64,000 nt of DNA from Trema orientale (GCA_002914845.1 JXTC01000139.1:332075-396074), one strand, 5' to 3'. Positions 29,008 to 41,640 are shown, numbered from the stretch's first letter. Notes: generated from the sequence alone by a model not told the origin. Made by a program: numbers and translations.

Positions 29008-32000
29008 TGTTGGTTTTAAAATAATTTTCGCAGAAGAAGATTGGTCTAGGAACATTCAAAAAGTTTCTCGAAATAATTTACTATATGACTGCATAGTGTT
29101 AATTCATAGCAAATAAAAACATACAAAAAGAATAGATCTAATACCTCTTGTCGCTTATCAGCGGATCCTAGCTTTTCTGTCTTCTAAACCACGATCTTCC
29201 AATCCAAGCCTCAAGCACAACTGGGTTGCGTACAATTTCTCAACACACGAGATTACGAGAGTTTGTTATACAGAGAATAGAAAAATTCTCTTCTTTTTTC
29301 TCTCTAGTTTATGGAGGCTCTGTAGAAAATAATACGTAGTATATTCTGCTAGAGTTTCCTTTATATATATATTAAACTATTTAATAAATAAATTAATTAA
29401 TCATATTAACATATATATATACACGAAACTTTCTGGCCGAAAGCTTTTTTAACAAAACGTAAACCTTATATATATACAGAAATTAATTAATCTAATTAAT
29501 TTACATATAAATATAAAAACTACTTCACTTTTCGTTAGTTTTTCAATTTCTGTTTATCTAATTATCTGATAATTAGATATTTTTAAATTCAAAATATAAA
29601 CAAATTAGGAAACTTATCCCTCTATAAATTTAAATTAATTAATTCAAAATTAATTAATTAATTAATAACAATTATTAATTATTATAGACAAACAATTTAT
29701 CTAGACTAAGTGTGCAATAATAAAAATAATATAATATCCAGTACAGTGTTTGTAAGAGGTGGAATTGGGGATCTATAGACCTGTAATTCAAGCTCCAATA
29801 AATTATGACAATTAATTAAACTCTTAATTAATTTGTCTAATTTATTAATTCCTGTATTACTCCACTAAAAATCTGGAATTGTACTCTTGAAGATACAAAA
29901 TTAATTTACTCAGAAAACAACGAGCAGTCCATCGATTTAATCATTATATGTAGTTCAATCCCCTATAGACAATTTATAATTAGAGCTAGGTCATGTTCCG
30001 TTTACCTCTTCAATTACATCAGTACTACAAGAACTATTTTTCACGTCGTTTATAAGGCGACGTAATAGAAAAACCACGTCACTCTATAAGCAACATAGAA
30101 ATGAGTGACGTGGTAGGTCCCCGTAATACCATGTCACTTTACAAATGACGTAGTATCATAATCTACTACGTCGCTTATATAATAAGTGATGTGGTATCAT
30201 AATCTACCACGTCACTTATTCAATAAGCGGCGTGGTAGGCCGGGCTACCACGTCACTCCCTGGAAAAGAGACGTAGTAGGATATGATACCACGTCACTTC
30301 CTAAGGAAGCGACGTGGAACTCACTTCTAGATGGCGTAAAAACTCCCTGGATTCATTACAAACTAGAACTAAAATTAGCCAAAAATGGCTCAAAACAACC
30401 TGTAATCAATAACTAGCAATCCACCATACAAATTCCAACAATCCACTATACAAATTATACTTTTTTCGCTATAATACATAGCTAACTCTTACATAAACCT
30501 CCTAAACTAATTTAAATCATAGTTCAAGTCACATAATTAGACTAACAAAGTCACAAACATAAAAAAACTAAGTAATAGTATAAGTCAACCTCATCATATG
30601 GCGTACTCTATAAGCTCATCGGCTTATTCCTCTCGGATTTCATTGATCTCATCTATAGTATACATATCTCTGCCACGGTACTACAAAATAAAATGTACAT
30701 AAATTAGATAAGAATCATGCATTCATAATTACTATACTTAATCGTTTAAGAGAAGTGTTAAGTTAGAAAGTATATACTTAGATGGACTAGTGTCCATGAC
30801 TATTTCCCGCATCATATGCATAACGTAGAAATCACACTACTCTACGTTATTTAGTTGATATGGACATTACAATTCTAATAAAGTTTTCAATTGATATTGG
30901 CAAGTAAAAAAAAAATATTATCTAGTCAAATAATTTAATAAATTGGTAATATCTAATTCGTGCCCTTATTAAATCCCAATCAGGACCACTCTTTTTACTA
31001 CTCTTGATGTTTTAAAGTTAAATATCTGAAAAGCTCTATAAAATAAACACCAATACGACCAATTTAAACACAATAACCAATTCGAGCTCATATACCACTA
31101 TTTCTCAATCATTTTCGATGTCAATATACTAACATAATTATACTAACATATTCATACTTGAGGTACTAATATTTCATACAAACACTCATCCACTAACCAA
31201 GCTTCTAATTGATATAATTATCTATAATTTAACAACAATTAACCATATTATAATCTCACCAACCATATTTAAGAGTCTCAACTTAAACATGCATAAAATA
31301 TATAGCAACTTAAAATATAATACATATTCTACTAACCAATCATCTAAATTTTGTATTAATTATTAAATTGACAATTATCTATGATAATATGATCAAATTC
31401 ATTATTAAAATTACATTAACTATACTCAAAAACATTATAAATACTAGATATTATCTTAAATTATAACCTAATCTATATAGTAAAATTTTAACATACATTG
31501 TACAAACTCCTCTCACATAACAATTAATAGTATAAATGAACTAATTTAAACCCTAAAATTATCTTTCAAACTAAATAAAAAAGTAAATTTAAATAATTTG
31601 GGAAAAAAAATAGAAAATAAGACCTAAATTGCTAAAAATTGTTTGTTAGGAGTGAAATTTAATGTAGAATCTATAAAACCTGATCAAGAACGAACCTAAC
31701 ACACATGATAAACAAGAAAAATCACATATTGGTCAGATTTTGTAACAGTGAGCTGAGAAAATTTTAAACAGTTCTAGAACGAAATAGAGCTAGAAAAACT
31801 TACAGATCTGAGAAAATAACTCAATAGGAGTGTTGAGCTCGTCAAAAGGAAGAAAAAGCACCTAAAATCACTTAAAATGGTGGTGATTTGGCCAGAAAAT
31901 CGAAAGCTGGCGACAAATGGGGGTTTTTCGCGCTCTCGGGTCTTTTGGAGACGAAGAAGAAGAACTGTGCTGGGGTTGAGCTGGGGACCAACTGATAAAG

Positions 32001-33006
32001 GAAGGTACCACGTCGCTTCTGGGAAGAGCGACGTGGTGTGTGAAGGCATACCACGTCACTTCTGTGGAGAGCGACGTGGTATGTGTAAAAATGACATACC
32101 ATGTCACTCTTTCCAGAAGCGACGCAGTATCAATTGCTACCACATCGCTTAATTTAAAAGTGACGCGGTATATGCTGATATTACATTGCTTCTGTACGAC
32201 ATGATGTGCTCTTAATACCACGTCGTTTTTCAGTACAAACGACGTGGTATAAGTGACGTGGAAGATCACTTTTTTAGTAGTGCATCTTTATCATTGTGTA
32301 TCATTGATTCTCCAATGAATAATTAATTTATAAATCTATTATAAATTGAGTACTCAAAATGTTCAAGCCTGGATCAATACACAAGGGAATCATCTTTCTA
32401 GCTTCCCAATAGAAGGAATGGATTCCATATCTGTAAGCTACATTCCCAGCTACTCATCTTTTCATGCTCCCAAGATACAAGTATTTCGATCTGTTTAGGA
32501 AACAAACCTTTAACGAGTATGTTAAAAAATATAATGTTATAAATAGGAGTTTATAACTACCCAGGATTAAGATTGATTTACATATGATCATCTAGTGATA
32601 TTATTTGAACTCTCAACAATTAACGTAATTTATATGAGATTCAAATCATGTCTGGTCTAGCCCTATATGATCAAATTATATAGAGTGACTCTATTGTGAT
32701 ATCAATACATCTATAGTCTGGATAAAACTATTACATTTTCAATGTTAATGGACCGTACTAATAATATTTAATCAAATATCTCATACTTTAATTAATTATT
32801 ATGGACTATATTTAGTTTATTATACATAAATTTAGTCCTCATATATATAATACTTATATACTAATTTCATGGTCACATAAATAAACTAGAGATTTTTTAA
32901 TATTTAAAGACATAAAAATTATACACAAATTCAAATAAAAAAATATTATTTTATTAATCTAATAAATATCTAAAATATACGTGTATTTAAAGCATAAACT
33001 CTAACA
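29008..33006 (-). mobile_element. Solo LTR with nested CACTA insertion
   Basis: On the minus strand it begins TGTTAGAG at 33006 and ends CCAACA at 29008, the TG...CA ends of an LTR. Identical 5-bp GTAGG flanks lie at 29003-29007 and 33007-33011. No primer-binding site or internal sequence is attached, so this is a solo LTR left by recombination. Without the CACTA element at 30023-32282 it is about 1.74 kb. The outer part matches 23621-24367; the inner part matches 44985-46260 in reverse. Confidence 0.85.
30023..32282. mobile_element. Non-autonomous CACTA transposon B
   Basis: The left end TACTACAAGAAC and the reverse complement of the right end CACTACTAAAAA match CACTA-type termini, with one C-to-T change on the left. 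Both ends carry dense subterminal copies of 'taccacgtcac' and its inverse 'gtgacgtggta' (30050-30320 and 32005-32265). Outer triplets are CAG and CAT, an imperfect 3-bp duplication. The interior shows no transposase; a short minus-strand stretch near 30595-30685 (YTIDEINEIREE) may be an exon remnant. Confidence 0.8.
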
Positions 33007-33843
33007 GTAGGTTGATAAACGACGATCTTTTCCTCATAGAAGTTACCAAAATTTATAGCTGGGCACTCTGATTTTTCTCAAAATTTGAAGAAATTCTGAT
33101 GATAGTGGAGGACAACGCCAGGTGGGGAGGTAGTTTGTAGGTATGGAGTTTATAGATTAAAAAAGGAAAAAAAAAGAGAGAGAGAGAAAAAGGTAACTTC
33201 AACAAAACGACAATACCAATTTTTCTATAATCCCTCCACAATCACAAATCAAAATTGCCAAATAACAACATCTGATCAGAAGGGTGCAAAATGGCGACGG
33301 AGAGGGTTTTGACGGTATTATTGTTTAGAAAATATATATATGGGTGATGTTTCAATGGTGATTTTTATTTTTGCTCCATGGATAGGTAAAATTATCAAGT
33401 TGAATATGACCTACAATAGCAAGTTGAATATGACCTATAATAGCAAGTAATTTTATTTATTTTTGATCAATTAATGTTTTATTCAATTATTTTTCTTTTT
33501 TATTTATTTCTTTTCTTTTTTTGATTTTAACTTATAAGTTTAATTTTTTAAATTTCATTTAATTTGAACATATTATGCTACTAATATGAATAAGTAATTT
33601 TTTTGAGAATATAAATAATGTTAATTTTGTTTTTATATGAGATGTAACGTTAATTTTTTTTTTTTATAATGAAAGGGAATATTAGTTTTGAAATTATAAA
33701 AAAGAAAGAATGTTTTTTTAAGAAAAAATTTTGATAAAAAATTAGTAGTTAATAGTTTTATATTAACGGTTAGTTGTTTTTTTTAAGAATATATACATAA
33801 CATTAGTTTTTTTTTTTAGGGGATATATAATGTTAGTTTTGAA
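33007..33843. other. AT-rich spacer before the assembly gap
   Basis: Contains GA-rich and T-rich tracts and no gene I can support. The duplicated 'caagttgaatatgacctaca' (33397 and 33420) is a small local repeat. Confidence 0.45.
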
Positions 33844-34537
33844 NNNNNNNNNNNNNNNNNNNNNNNNNNNNNNNNNNNNNNNNNNNNNNNNNNNNNNNNN
33901 NNNNNNNNNNNNNNNNNNNNNNNNNNNNNNNNNNNNNNNNNNNNNNNNNNNNNNNNNNNNNNNNNNNNNNNNNNNNNNNNNNNNNNNNNNNNNNNNNNNN
34001 NNNNNNNNNNNNNNNNNNNNNNNNNNNNNNNNNNNNNNNNNNNNNNNNNNNNNNNNNNNNNNNNNNNNNNNNNNNNNNNNNNNNNNNNNNNNNNNNNNNN
34101 NNNNNNNNNNNNNNNNNNNNNNNNNNNNNNNNNNNNNNNNNNNNNNNNNNNNNNNNNNNNNNNNNNNNNNNNNNNNNNNNNNNNNNNNNNNNNNNNNNNN
34201 NNNNNNNNNNNNNNNNNNNNNNNNNNNNNNNNNNNNNNNNNNNNNNNNNNNNNNNNNNNNNNNNNNNNNNNNNNNNNNNNNNNNNNNNNNNNNNNNNNNN
34301 NNNNNNNNNNNNNNNNNNNNNNNNNNNNNNNNNNNNNNNNNNNNNNNNNNNNNNNNNNNNNNNNNNNNNNNNNNNNNNNNNNNNNNNNNNNNNNNNNNNN
34401 NNNNNNNNNNNNNNNNNNNNNNNNNNNNNNNNNNNNNNNNNNNNNNNNNNNNNNNNNNNNNNNNNNNNNNNNNNNNNNNNNNNNNNNNNNNNNNNNNNNN
34501 NNNNNNNNNNNNNNNNNNNNNNNNNNNNNNNNNNNNN
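33844..34537. other. Assembly gap (run of N)
   Basis: 694 undetermined bases, followed by a long A-tract. Nothing can be said about their content, and any reading frame across them is meaningless. Confidence 0.99.
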
Positions 34538-35041
34538 AAAAAAAAAAAAAAAAAAAAGGAAGGTGATTATATTGGATATTGAAGCTTTTGCTGATTAAAA
34601 AAACTGGAGGTGATGATGAACAATAGATCACGCTACTAAAGGGAGAGTTTTATTTTATTTTCTCACTTAAGGTGGGTTGTGATTCAATGTGTAGAAGTAC
34701 ACATAATGGGGTATATAATTCCACAATTTCCGTTGGATGGATATATCGAAAAAATAGGGTCCTTACACTAGCCACCTATTACAAGGGAGAAAAAATTGAC
34801 ATCACCTTGTGGGGCCTGCACAAGAGAGAAAAGTTGTGGGGACCAAAAGCTAAAATCTCGGTCATACATGTTAGATTAGAAACGAGTTTTTTGCATCAAA
34901 ATAAGTGCAGCAGTACTTTTACAGTTACTCTTAGTTTAAAGAGCATTTTTTACGAAAGATGGACGGTGATCTAAAGAGTAAATTGGATACACTGTGTTAC
35001 AGGGGAGAAAAACTTGGATATAAAATGACAGAAAAAAAAAA
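34538..35041. other. Spacer without recognised gene
   Basis: One open stretch at 34672-34974 (plus, 100 codons; it contains SVGWIYRKNR and TLWGLHKREK) does not resemble any family I know and does not start at ATG. I do not call it a gene. Confidence 0.4.
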
Positions 35042-36250
35042 GGAAAATTAGTCATTTTGTTTCTTGAAATTTGTCATCAGTATGAATTTGTCCCCTTACT
35101 TTCGATTTTGTATTCAAGTGCCTCTTAGATGACAAATTTATTCTTCTTTTGCTCTCTCACTTTTGACTTAATATTTAAGTGCCCCTACAATGACAAAATT
35201 GTTTTTCTTTGTCCCTTCACTTTTAACTTAGTATTCAAATGCCCCCTAAAATGGTAAAGTTTTTTTACCCCCTCAAATCTAACATCATTAAGAAATTATT
35301 AATAGACAATAGCCAAATAATCATTTTATTTTTTAAATAGCTAATAAATATCTTTTACTATTTTTTTTATTAGACACTTCCAAAGAGCTAGTTTTTATAA
35401 TTAAATAAATAAAATAAATGAAAAGAGGTAAAAAAATAATTTTTTTAATGGTTATATATATATATGTAAAATAAAAAATAGACAAAATAGAGTAATTTTT
35501 GTATTAATTTATTAGTATCAAAATATTTTTAGAAGTTATGTTAAAAAAAAACTGCATATTTTTCATATCCAAAAGATTTTCTAGAAAATAAAATGACTAT
35601 TTGCCCTCTTATTTTTTATGAAAAATAGTCATTTTATTTCATGAAAATATGAAAAATAAGATGGTAAATTCTTGAAATAGTTATTTCATTTTTTAGAAAG
35701 TCTTTCGGACATGAAAATATGCATTTTTTTTACATAACTTCTAAAAATATTTTGACACTAATGAATTAATGCAAAAATTGCTCAATTTTGTCTTTTTTTT
35801 TTTTTGTTTAACATATACATATATAACCATTAAAAAGATTATTTTTCTTTTACATCTTTTTGTTTATTTTATTTATTTAATCACAAAAACTAGCTCTTTG
35901 GAAAAGTCTAATATAAAAAAAAAATAGTAAAAGATATTTGTTAGCTATATAAAAAGTAAAATGATTATTTGACTATTGTCCGTTAATAATTTTCTAATGA
36001 TGTTAGAGTTGAGGGTGGTAAAAGATTAACAACTTTACTATTTTAGGGGCATTTGAATACTAAGTTAAAAGTGAGGAGCAAAAGAAGAACAACTTTGCCA
36101 TTGTAGGAGGCACTTGAATACAAAGTCAAAAATGAGAGGGCAAAGGAATAACAGATTTGTCATCTAGGGACCACTTGAATACAAAGTCAAAAGTGAATGG
36201 GTAAATTCATACTGATGGCAAATATGAAAGGGTAAAATCACTAATTTTCC
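35042..36250. mobile_element. Foldback element copy I (1.2-kb inverted repeat)
   Basis: The left arm (35042 to about 35640) reads ggaaaattag outermost, and the right arm ends ctaattttcc at 36250. The arms are similar over nearly 600 bp each. Examples: 'catcagtatgaattt' at about 35077 against 'aaattcatactgatgg' at about 36203, and 'cacttccaaagagctag' against 'ctagctctttggaaaag'. Almost no spacer lies between them (about 35640). It is non-coding. The same family occurs at 25185-27625. Confidence 0.9.
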
Positions 36251-36332
36251 AAAAGAAAATCATAAATACTTTCTTTCCTCTCTTCTTTGCGGGTTTTCTG
36301 CTGCTCTCCTTCTTCTTCTTCATTTAGATTAA

Positions 36333-36498
36333 GAGAAATACTAAGGACACTCTCTTTGACACTCTCCAGTCTCACTATCTGACACGTGGATTCCACTATC
36401 CAGTTTAATATTTTAATAATACAACATATCATAGTAGATTCCACATGTCAAGCAGTGAGATTAGGAGAGTGCAAAAGAGAGTGTTGCTAACACTCCTC
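36333..36498. mobile_element. Mutator-like MITE with 9-bp duplication
   Basis: Identical TTAGATTAA flanks lie at 36324-36332 and 36499-36507. The left end GAGAAATACTAAGGACACTC and the reverse complement of the right end GAGGAGTGTTAGCAACACTC form a terminal inverted repeat. The 166-bp unit is almost palindromic. Confidence 0.85.
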
Positions 36499-36507
36499 TT
36501 AGATTAA

Positions 36508-36815
36508 TCTTTTTTAATGCAGTTTGAATACGAAATGATTGTTGATAAAACAAAGAAGGAAAAAAATAGAAAAAAAGTAAAAAAAAAAATAGGTGTTCGA
36601 TGAGAGTTCCAAGAGAAATTAAATCAAAGATTATACAAATTTTAATTTTGAAGAAGGTGATGGATTGAGTCATTTCAGGAGAAGGTTAAGGAGTAAGGAG
36701 AGGGGGAGTGGGAGTGGGTGTGTTCTTGGTGTTGAATCCAGAGCCGTATTTTAGCAAGAAGAGGATTTGTTTTTTTCTTTTAGATTCTTGGTTGCTGATC
36801 CATGGCCATTTCCCC

Positions 36816-36850
<35 letters not shown>

Positions 36851-37139
36851 GAAAATCTCTTGGGCTTTTTCTCAAACACTTGGTTTGCACTTGAATTTGT
36901 TCCTTTTTTTTTTCATATATTACAGAAAGATTTGGTAAATTGATTTGGTTAGTTTCTTCAACTTGACTTTCCGAAATCACACTTCCCAAATCGTTGCTCC
37001 ATCCGTTAATCCAATTGACTTCAAGAATATTAATTTGCATATAGTTCAAGGATAAAATTTTTTCTCGAGTTTTTTTTTTTTCTAAATTTTTTTTTTTCAT
37101 GTTTTGTAATTTCTAAGTTAAGCTGAAAATCTATGGCGG
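36508..37139. other. AT-rich spacer with a (TA)n microsatellite
   Basis: A pure TA run lies near 36821-36846. Open stretches across it are low-complexity (IYIYIY). No gene recognised. Confidence 0.5.
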
Positions 37140-37262
37140 ATTTTTTTTTTTTTATTGATAATAAGCCATTGTATTAAAAAGCCAAACGGCGAAATAGGCA
37201 CCAGCCTCCAGAAAATATCCAAACAATTACATCCAACAGTGGTAGTCCCTACAAACAGAATA
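37140..37262 (-). mobile_element. Truncated LINE/SINE-like insertion
   Basis: A 14-bp duplication AAAATCTATGGCGG lies at 37126-37139 and 37263-37276. Directly next to the left copy is a poly(T) tract, meaning the inserted copy has its poly(A) tail on the minus strand. A long duplication plus terminal poly(A) is the signature of target-primed reverse transcription. The body is only about 110 bp. Confidence 0.8.
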
Positions 37263-37269
37263 AAAATCT

Positions 37270-37361
37270 ATGGCGGCTGACACTGTGAATGGGGAAATGG
37301 GAATTCGAGGAATGTTCTTCATTACAGAAGAAAATATCAAAGTTAGGAAGAGGAGATTTGG
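37270..37361 (+). pseudogene. Possible first-exon fragment of an unknown gene
   Basis: An ATG at 37270 opens a frame of about 30 codons (MAADTVNGEMGIRGMFFITE) that runs into a plausible donor site GG/GTAAAG at 37361. MAAD-type starts are common in plant genes. I do not recognise the protein, and no downstream exon was found. The insertion at 37140-37262 sits directly upstream and its duplicated target contains the ATGGCGG start. Confidence 0.3.
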
Positions 37362-37706
37362 GTAAAGAAAAAATTGTGTGTGAGTAGGTATATGCTAGTA
37401 AGAGGAAAAGTATCACTCCTACACTATAATTTTCCTGAATCTTTACAATTACACATGATTAAAACTTCAATATAAACAATGTATATAATTAAATGTGTGA
37501 ATGTAAATGTATTTTAAATTTTTTCTTCTATATCACCACACAAACCGGGGTACACAAGTGGAGAAAATGGAATTTTACTCATTTAATTTGGAAATTCATT
37601 AGATAGTGTGTAAAATCTCTGAAAAGATTTCTAAATTGCAAAACACCCTACGAAAAGCTAAATAAGTATTTTGTGTTCAAATATATTATGTATTTTTTTA
37701 GTTTAT

Positions 37707-37885
37707 ATCCTAACCATGACTCCGTTTGGAACTTGGATTTTGGAGGAAAACAAATTGCGAGAAAAAAGCCATGGAAAAAGAGAGAGAAAAATATTTTTTT
37801 CCCTATATTTTGACAAGGGAAAATGAAATCTTTTGGAATTTTTTTCTTTTCCCTCTAAAAATCTAAGTTCCAAACGAAGCCTAAA
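37707..37885. mobile_element. MITE with 'ctccgtttggaac' termini
   Basis: The left end GACTCCGTTTGGAACTTGGA and the reverse complement of the right end GGCTTCGTTTGGAACTTAGA form an inverted repeat. CCTAA occurs on both sides and may be the target duplication. The A/T-rich interior is non-coding. Confidence 0.65.
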
Positions 37886-38261
37886 GCTTTTCCAAACTTC
37901 CTTGAAGTCAGCAATCAAAAGAACTCTTAACACCCTTCAACAAACTTGTTTTTTCTACCCTTACACTCAATAAAGGAAGAGATCAAGATGAGTAAAGATT
38001 CAAGCTCAACTAATACCAATAACACCAATTTTAACCAAGATCACTTATCCAACCTTATTGCTTGTGGCTTGAACTTAGAATAATCCTCTTGAAAGCTCTT
38101 GGAAACTTGAGTTGGGATGGAGATGAACTAATTTTAGGCCTTGATCACGACTGAAATGAAGGGAAAAGGGGGCAAGGAACTATGGTCTTGAGAGGAAAGA
38201 AGCAAGAAGAAGATGATTAAGATGGAGAGAAATAAGGTCATAAAAATGAGCATGCAAGGAT
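37886..38261. other. Spacer
   Basis: No gene or clear repeat seen. It ends in the target flank of the following LTR. Confidence 0.45.
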
Positions 38262-40167
38262 TGTTAGGGAATATGCCCTAAAATTTGTTTACTGAATTAA
38301 ATATTTAAAAGTACATTTTTATTAAGGATTTTTTGCATGTATGAATAATATTGTGGATATAATTATTCACTATCGTAAATATTTTTAGATTATTTATGTA
38401 ACCATTATTCAGTATATAAAGCATTTATATGTGGGGACTGAATAAATGGATAATAATCTAAAATGGTCCGTAATGATTAATTATAGTTATGAGTTAAGTT
38501 AACATTATTAGTACGGCCCGTCGACATTAAGAATGGAATAATCTTATCCAAATTATTTAATGTCGAGACATTAAAGGATGGAGGTACTTTGTATAATATG
38601 ATTATATAGGACCGGATTAGATGAATTTTGAAATCACTAATAAATTCCATGACATAAATAGAGAGTTCAAAATTCATCGTTAAGATGATCATATATAGAA
38701 TAGTCTTAATCTTGAGTTATTTACATACTCCTATTTGGGACATTGTGTTTTTTAATTTACTCGGTACAAGTTTGCTTGTGTCAAATTCAATCCTTGTATT
38801 TTGTAAACACAATGAAACAAATGGTCGGAAATATTAATATACAGGTATGGAATCTATTTTTTTTTCTTTTTGAAAATCAAAGAAATAGTTCTCTTAAATA
38901 ATTGATTCAGTACTTAAACAATAGAGCGCTCAAATTTGTAAGATAGTCACAAATTAATTGTTCATTAGAAAATCAAATGAAATTTAAGGACTAGGATGTA
39001 ATTAGAGAGATAACGAAATTACCTAGCTCTAATTATGAACTATTTATAGAGGATTAATCTATATATATAATGATTAAATTAATGGATGATTCAATACTTT
39101 TATTTGAATAAATTATACTATAAATTCAAGAGTGCAATTTCAGGTTTATAGTGAAATAACACTGAAATTAATAATTTTGATTTATTAATTTAAGAGTTAA
39201 ATTGATGATCAAATTTGGTAGAGCTTGAATTATAGGTCTATAGGTCCCTTCTCTGTCATCTTTATACTATAAGATATGTGAGATTAATAATTGAATTAAT
39301 TTATAGTTATTATAAATTAATATAGTACAGTGGTAAAAATTGTGACATAATGTAATAGTTAAATTATGTCATGATTTACATTATTTACATATAGTAGTTA
39401 AATTGTCCAAAAACTAATGATTAATTAATTATGAATTAATTAACATTTTTTAATTATTTAATTAATTAAATATTTACTTTTATTTATATATGCAAGTGAA
39501 AGTTATGTTTTCTCATTACTATTATCACTTCATATTTTAATCATTTAATTAAATAAATTTAAAAATAAATAATAAATTAAATATGATTTAATTTATTAGT
39601 GGGACAATTTAATAATTTTAGTGGGAGCAAGAAATTAGGTTTGCCTACTAACGTTACTACTATTCTCATCTTATTCAAGAGAGATATAAGATAAGAAAGA
39701 TGATAGTAGAAAAATGAACTAGTTTTTGATGAGTTAGTTCTAGTATTATGAAAAAAAAAAAAAAAAGAGCCTATCAACTTATTCTTGAGTGAAAACCATA
39801 GAGAGAATAGAGAAAGAAGTTCACCTATTTTTTACTTCTATCTATTTGTAAAAGAGAAACAATTAGTCTCTTACATTCCAACTCTCTACTTACTCAAGAG
39901 TGAAGATAGTGTTATTTCAATTGTTGATCAAAGAAGTGCCCACACACTGCATACTTGGTAGGGTGATTGACGAAGAAGATTTTTGGTGTCAAAAGAAAAG
40001 CATAAGCATTACGTTTTCAAGGGTAATTATATTTTTCTCTTTCTCTTATTTTTGTGAAAAATCAATATATAACCTTGAAGATCATAAAAGAATTTGTATT
40101 TTTTTTTAAAAAAATCTCGGTGTTCTATCACTTCTGCATATGTGAAAATTATTTTCCAAAATCAACA
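38262..40167 (+). repeat. Long copia-like LTR (1.9 kb)
   Basis: It starts TGTTAGGGAATATGCCC and ends CAACA, just before a Met-type primer-binding site. Blocks such as 'aagagtgcaatttcaggttt' and 'tataggtctataggtccc' are shared with the LTRs at 29008-33006 and 44985-46260, so it is a diverged member of the same family. Confidence 0.8.
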
Positions 40168-40168
40168 A

Positions 40169-40181
40169 TTAGTATCCGAGC
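40169..40181 (+). other. Primer-binding site
   Basis: TTAGTATCCGAGC directly after the LTR resembles the plant initiator-Met binding site TGGTATCAGAGC with a few changes. It shows that this LTR is a 5' LTR, not a solo one. Confidence 0.65.
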
Positions 40182-40944
40182 AGTTCATAGTTTATATTGA
40201 TTTTTGACTAGTTTTTAATTTTATGAAATCTTAATTATATGTATTTGGTTGAGTATGTTGAAAAATTGAGGTTTCAATCTTACTCACTCTTATTTTGAAC
40301 ATAACAAATATTTGATTTAGTACTAATGATTTAACTTGAGTGTGTAGTGAAATAGCTTTTAAAATTCTAACTCAAGTTGATCAAAGAATCAAGCTTGAAG
40401 ATGGATGCATATTGGAGTTATTAGAATCAAGTTTAAAGATAGACAATCAAGATATAAGACCTTGCTTAGATAGGGTATAGTCATATTTAGTCTTGTATTT
40501 GATTTAGTTCATTGCACATAAAGTCTCTTTGCATTGGCTCATGTTTTCAAAAAGAGTTTTCAAACTATCTTAATCTTAAAATGATTATTTTATTATAGAA
40601 GTTTGAACATAGAAAATAATAATTTTGAATGGGCAAACTATTCTTTAAAACATGATTTCTTATGTTCAAATAAGTTATAAATATATTTAAAATAATGATT
40701 ATTTAAAACAGGCTAAAAAGAGATGTTCTATTTATAAACTAGACTTTGTTTTGGTATGAACACTTTCTAAATTATTGTTAAATACCTTTGTGAATCTAAA
40801 ACAAGTTTGCAATAGTCAAAATATTCTTTTCAAATTAATTTCCAATGTTTTTAAAGTGTTTAAAATAAGTTTAGAAGTCAGATTTTGAAAAATCTCAAAA
40901 GTTGTCAGAATTTATAAAAATGCTAAAAAGTTGTCAAAAACTGA

Positions 40945-41110
40945 AAGTTATAGGTAGACCGGAAATGCATATCGGTAGATCGGAAATACCCACCGGTAGA
41001 CCACTCGGTAGACCGAAAAGTTTATTTTTGACCGTTGCAACCGCACTTCCAACGACTAGTTTCGGAAGTCTACCGGAAACTTTACCAGTCTACCGACGGT
41101 CTATCGAAAA
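40945..41110. repeat. Cluster of 'ggtagaccgg' words in both orientations
   Basis: At least eight related words occur (ggtagaccgga, ggtagatcgga, ggtagaccac, ggtagaccga, gtctaccgga, gtctaccgac, gtctatcgaa). Several are inverted relative to each other, giving hairpin potential. Confidence 0.7.
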
Positions 41111-41406
41111 CTCTAGAGACTGTGTCAAATTGTCATAAACGGCTAGTTTTTACTCAAACTTATAAATAGAAGCTATTTTAAGACTTGAAAAAGACTTTGC
41201 ATGAACTTAAATTGTTATCCAACTACTTTCAAAGTACAAAAGCCTATTCTTACATAGAATTAACTTTCAAATCTTATTGAACCAATCTTAGATAATCCAT
41301 TGTACATTTTTCTCAAATCTCCTAAGCCAAATTTGTTTTTATTACTTTGTAAAGAGAGTTTGTGAGTATGTTCACTACTTGTTATTAAAAAATTCTTGAG
41401 TGTGAG

Positions 41407-41640
41407 GTGAGGTTGGCACCATAATCATAAATAATCTGTGTATAAGTGAGGTTGCCACCGAAATCATAAACAACCCGAGTATAGGTGAGGTTGCCACCGG
41501 AGTCTAAATAACCCGAGTGTAGGTGAGGTTGTCATCGGAATCTAAATAACCCGTGAGTTGGTGAGGTTAGTACCATTGTCTAAACAACCCGATATAGATG
41601 AGATTGGCACCGAAGTCTAAACAATCCGTGGGAAGGCGTG
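41407..41640. repeat. Six-unit tandem repeat, 37-39 bp
   Basis: Units begin 'gtgaggttgccaccg' and end 'ctaaataacccgagtgtag' with scattered changes. The units abut one another and all are in the same direction. Confidence 0.85.

Noticed and set aside
33816-34631. Long open frames on both strands
   Set aside because: They run through 694 undetermined bases and have no real content.
34672-34974. 100-codon frame beginning after the gap
   Set aside because: No ATG at its start, no similarity; insufficient for a gene call.
41407-41640. CRISPR-like array
   Set aside because: Units abut without unique spacers and lie in plant retroelement DNA; it is an ordinary tandem repeat.
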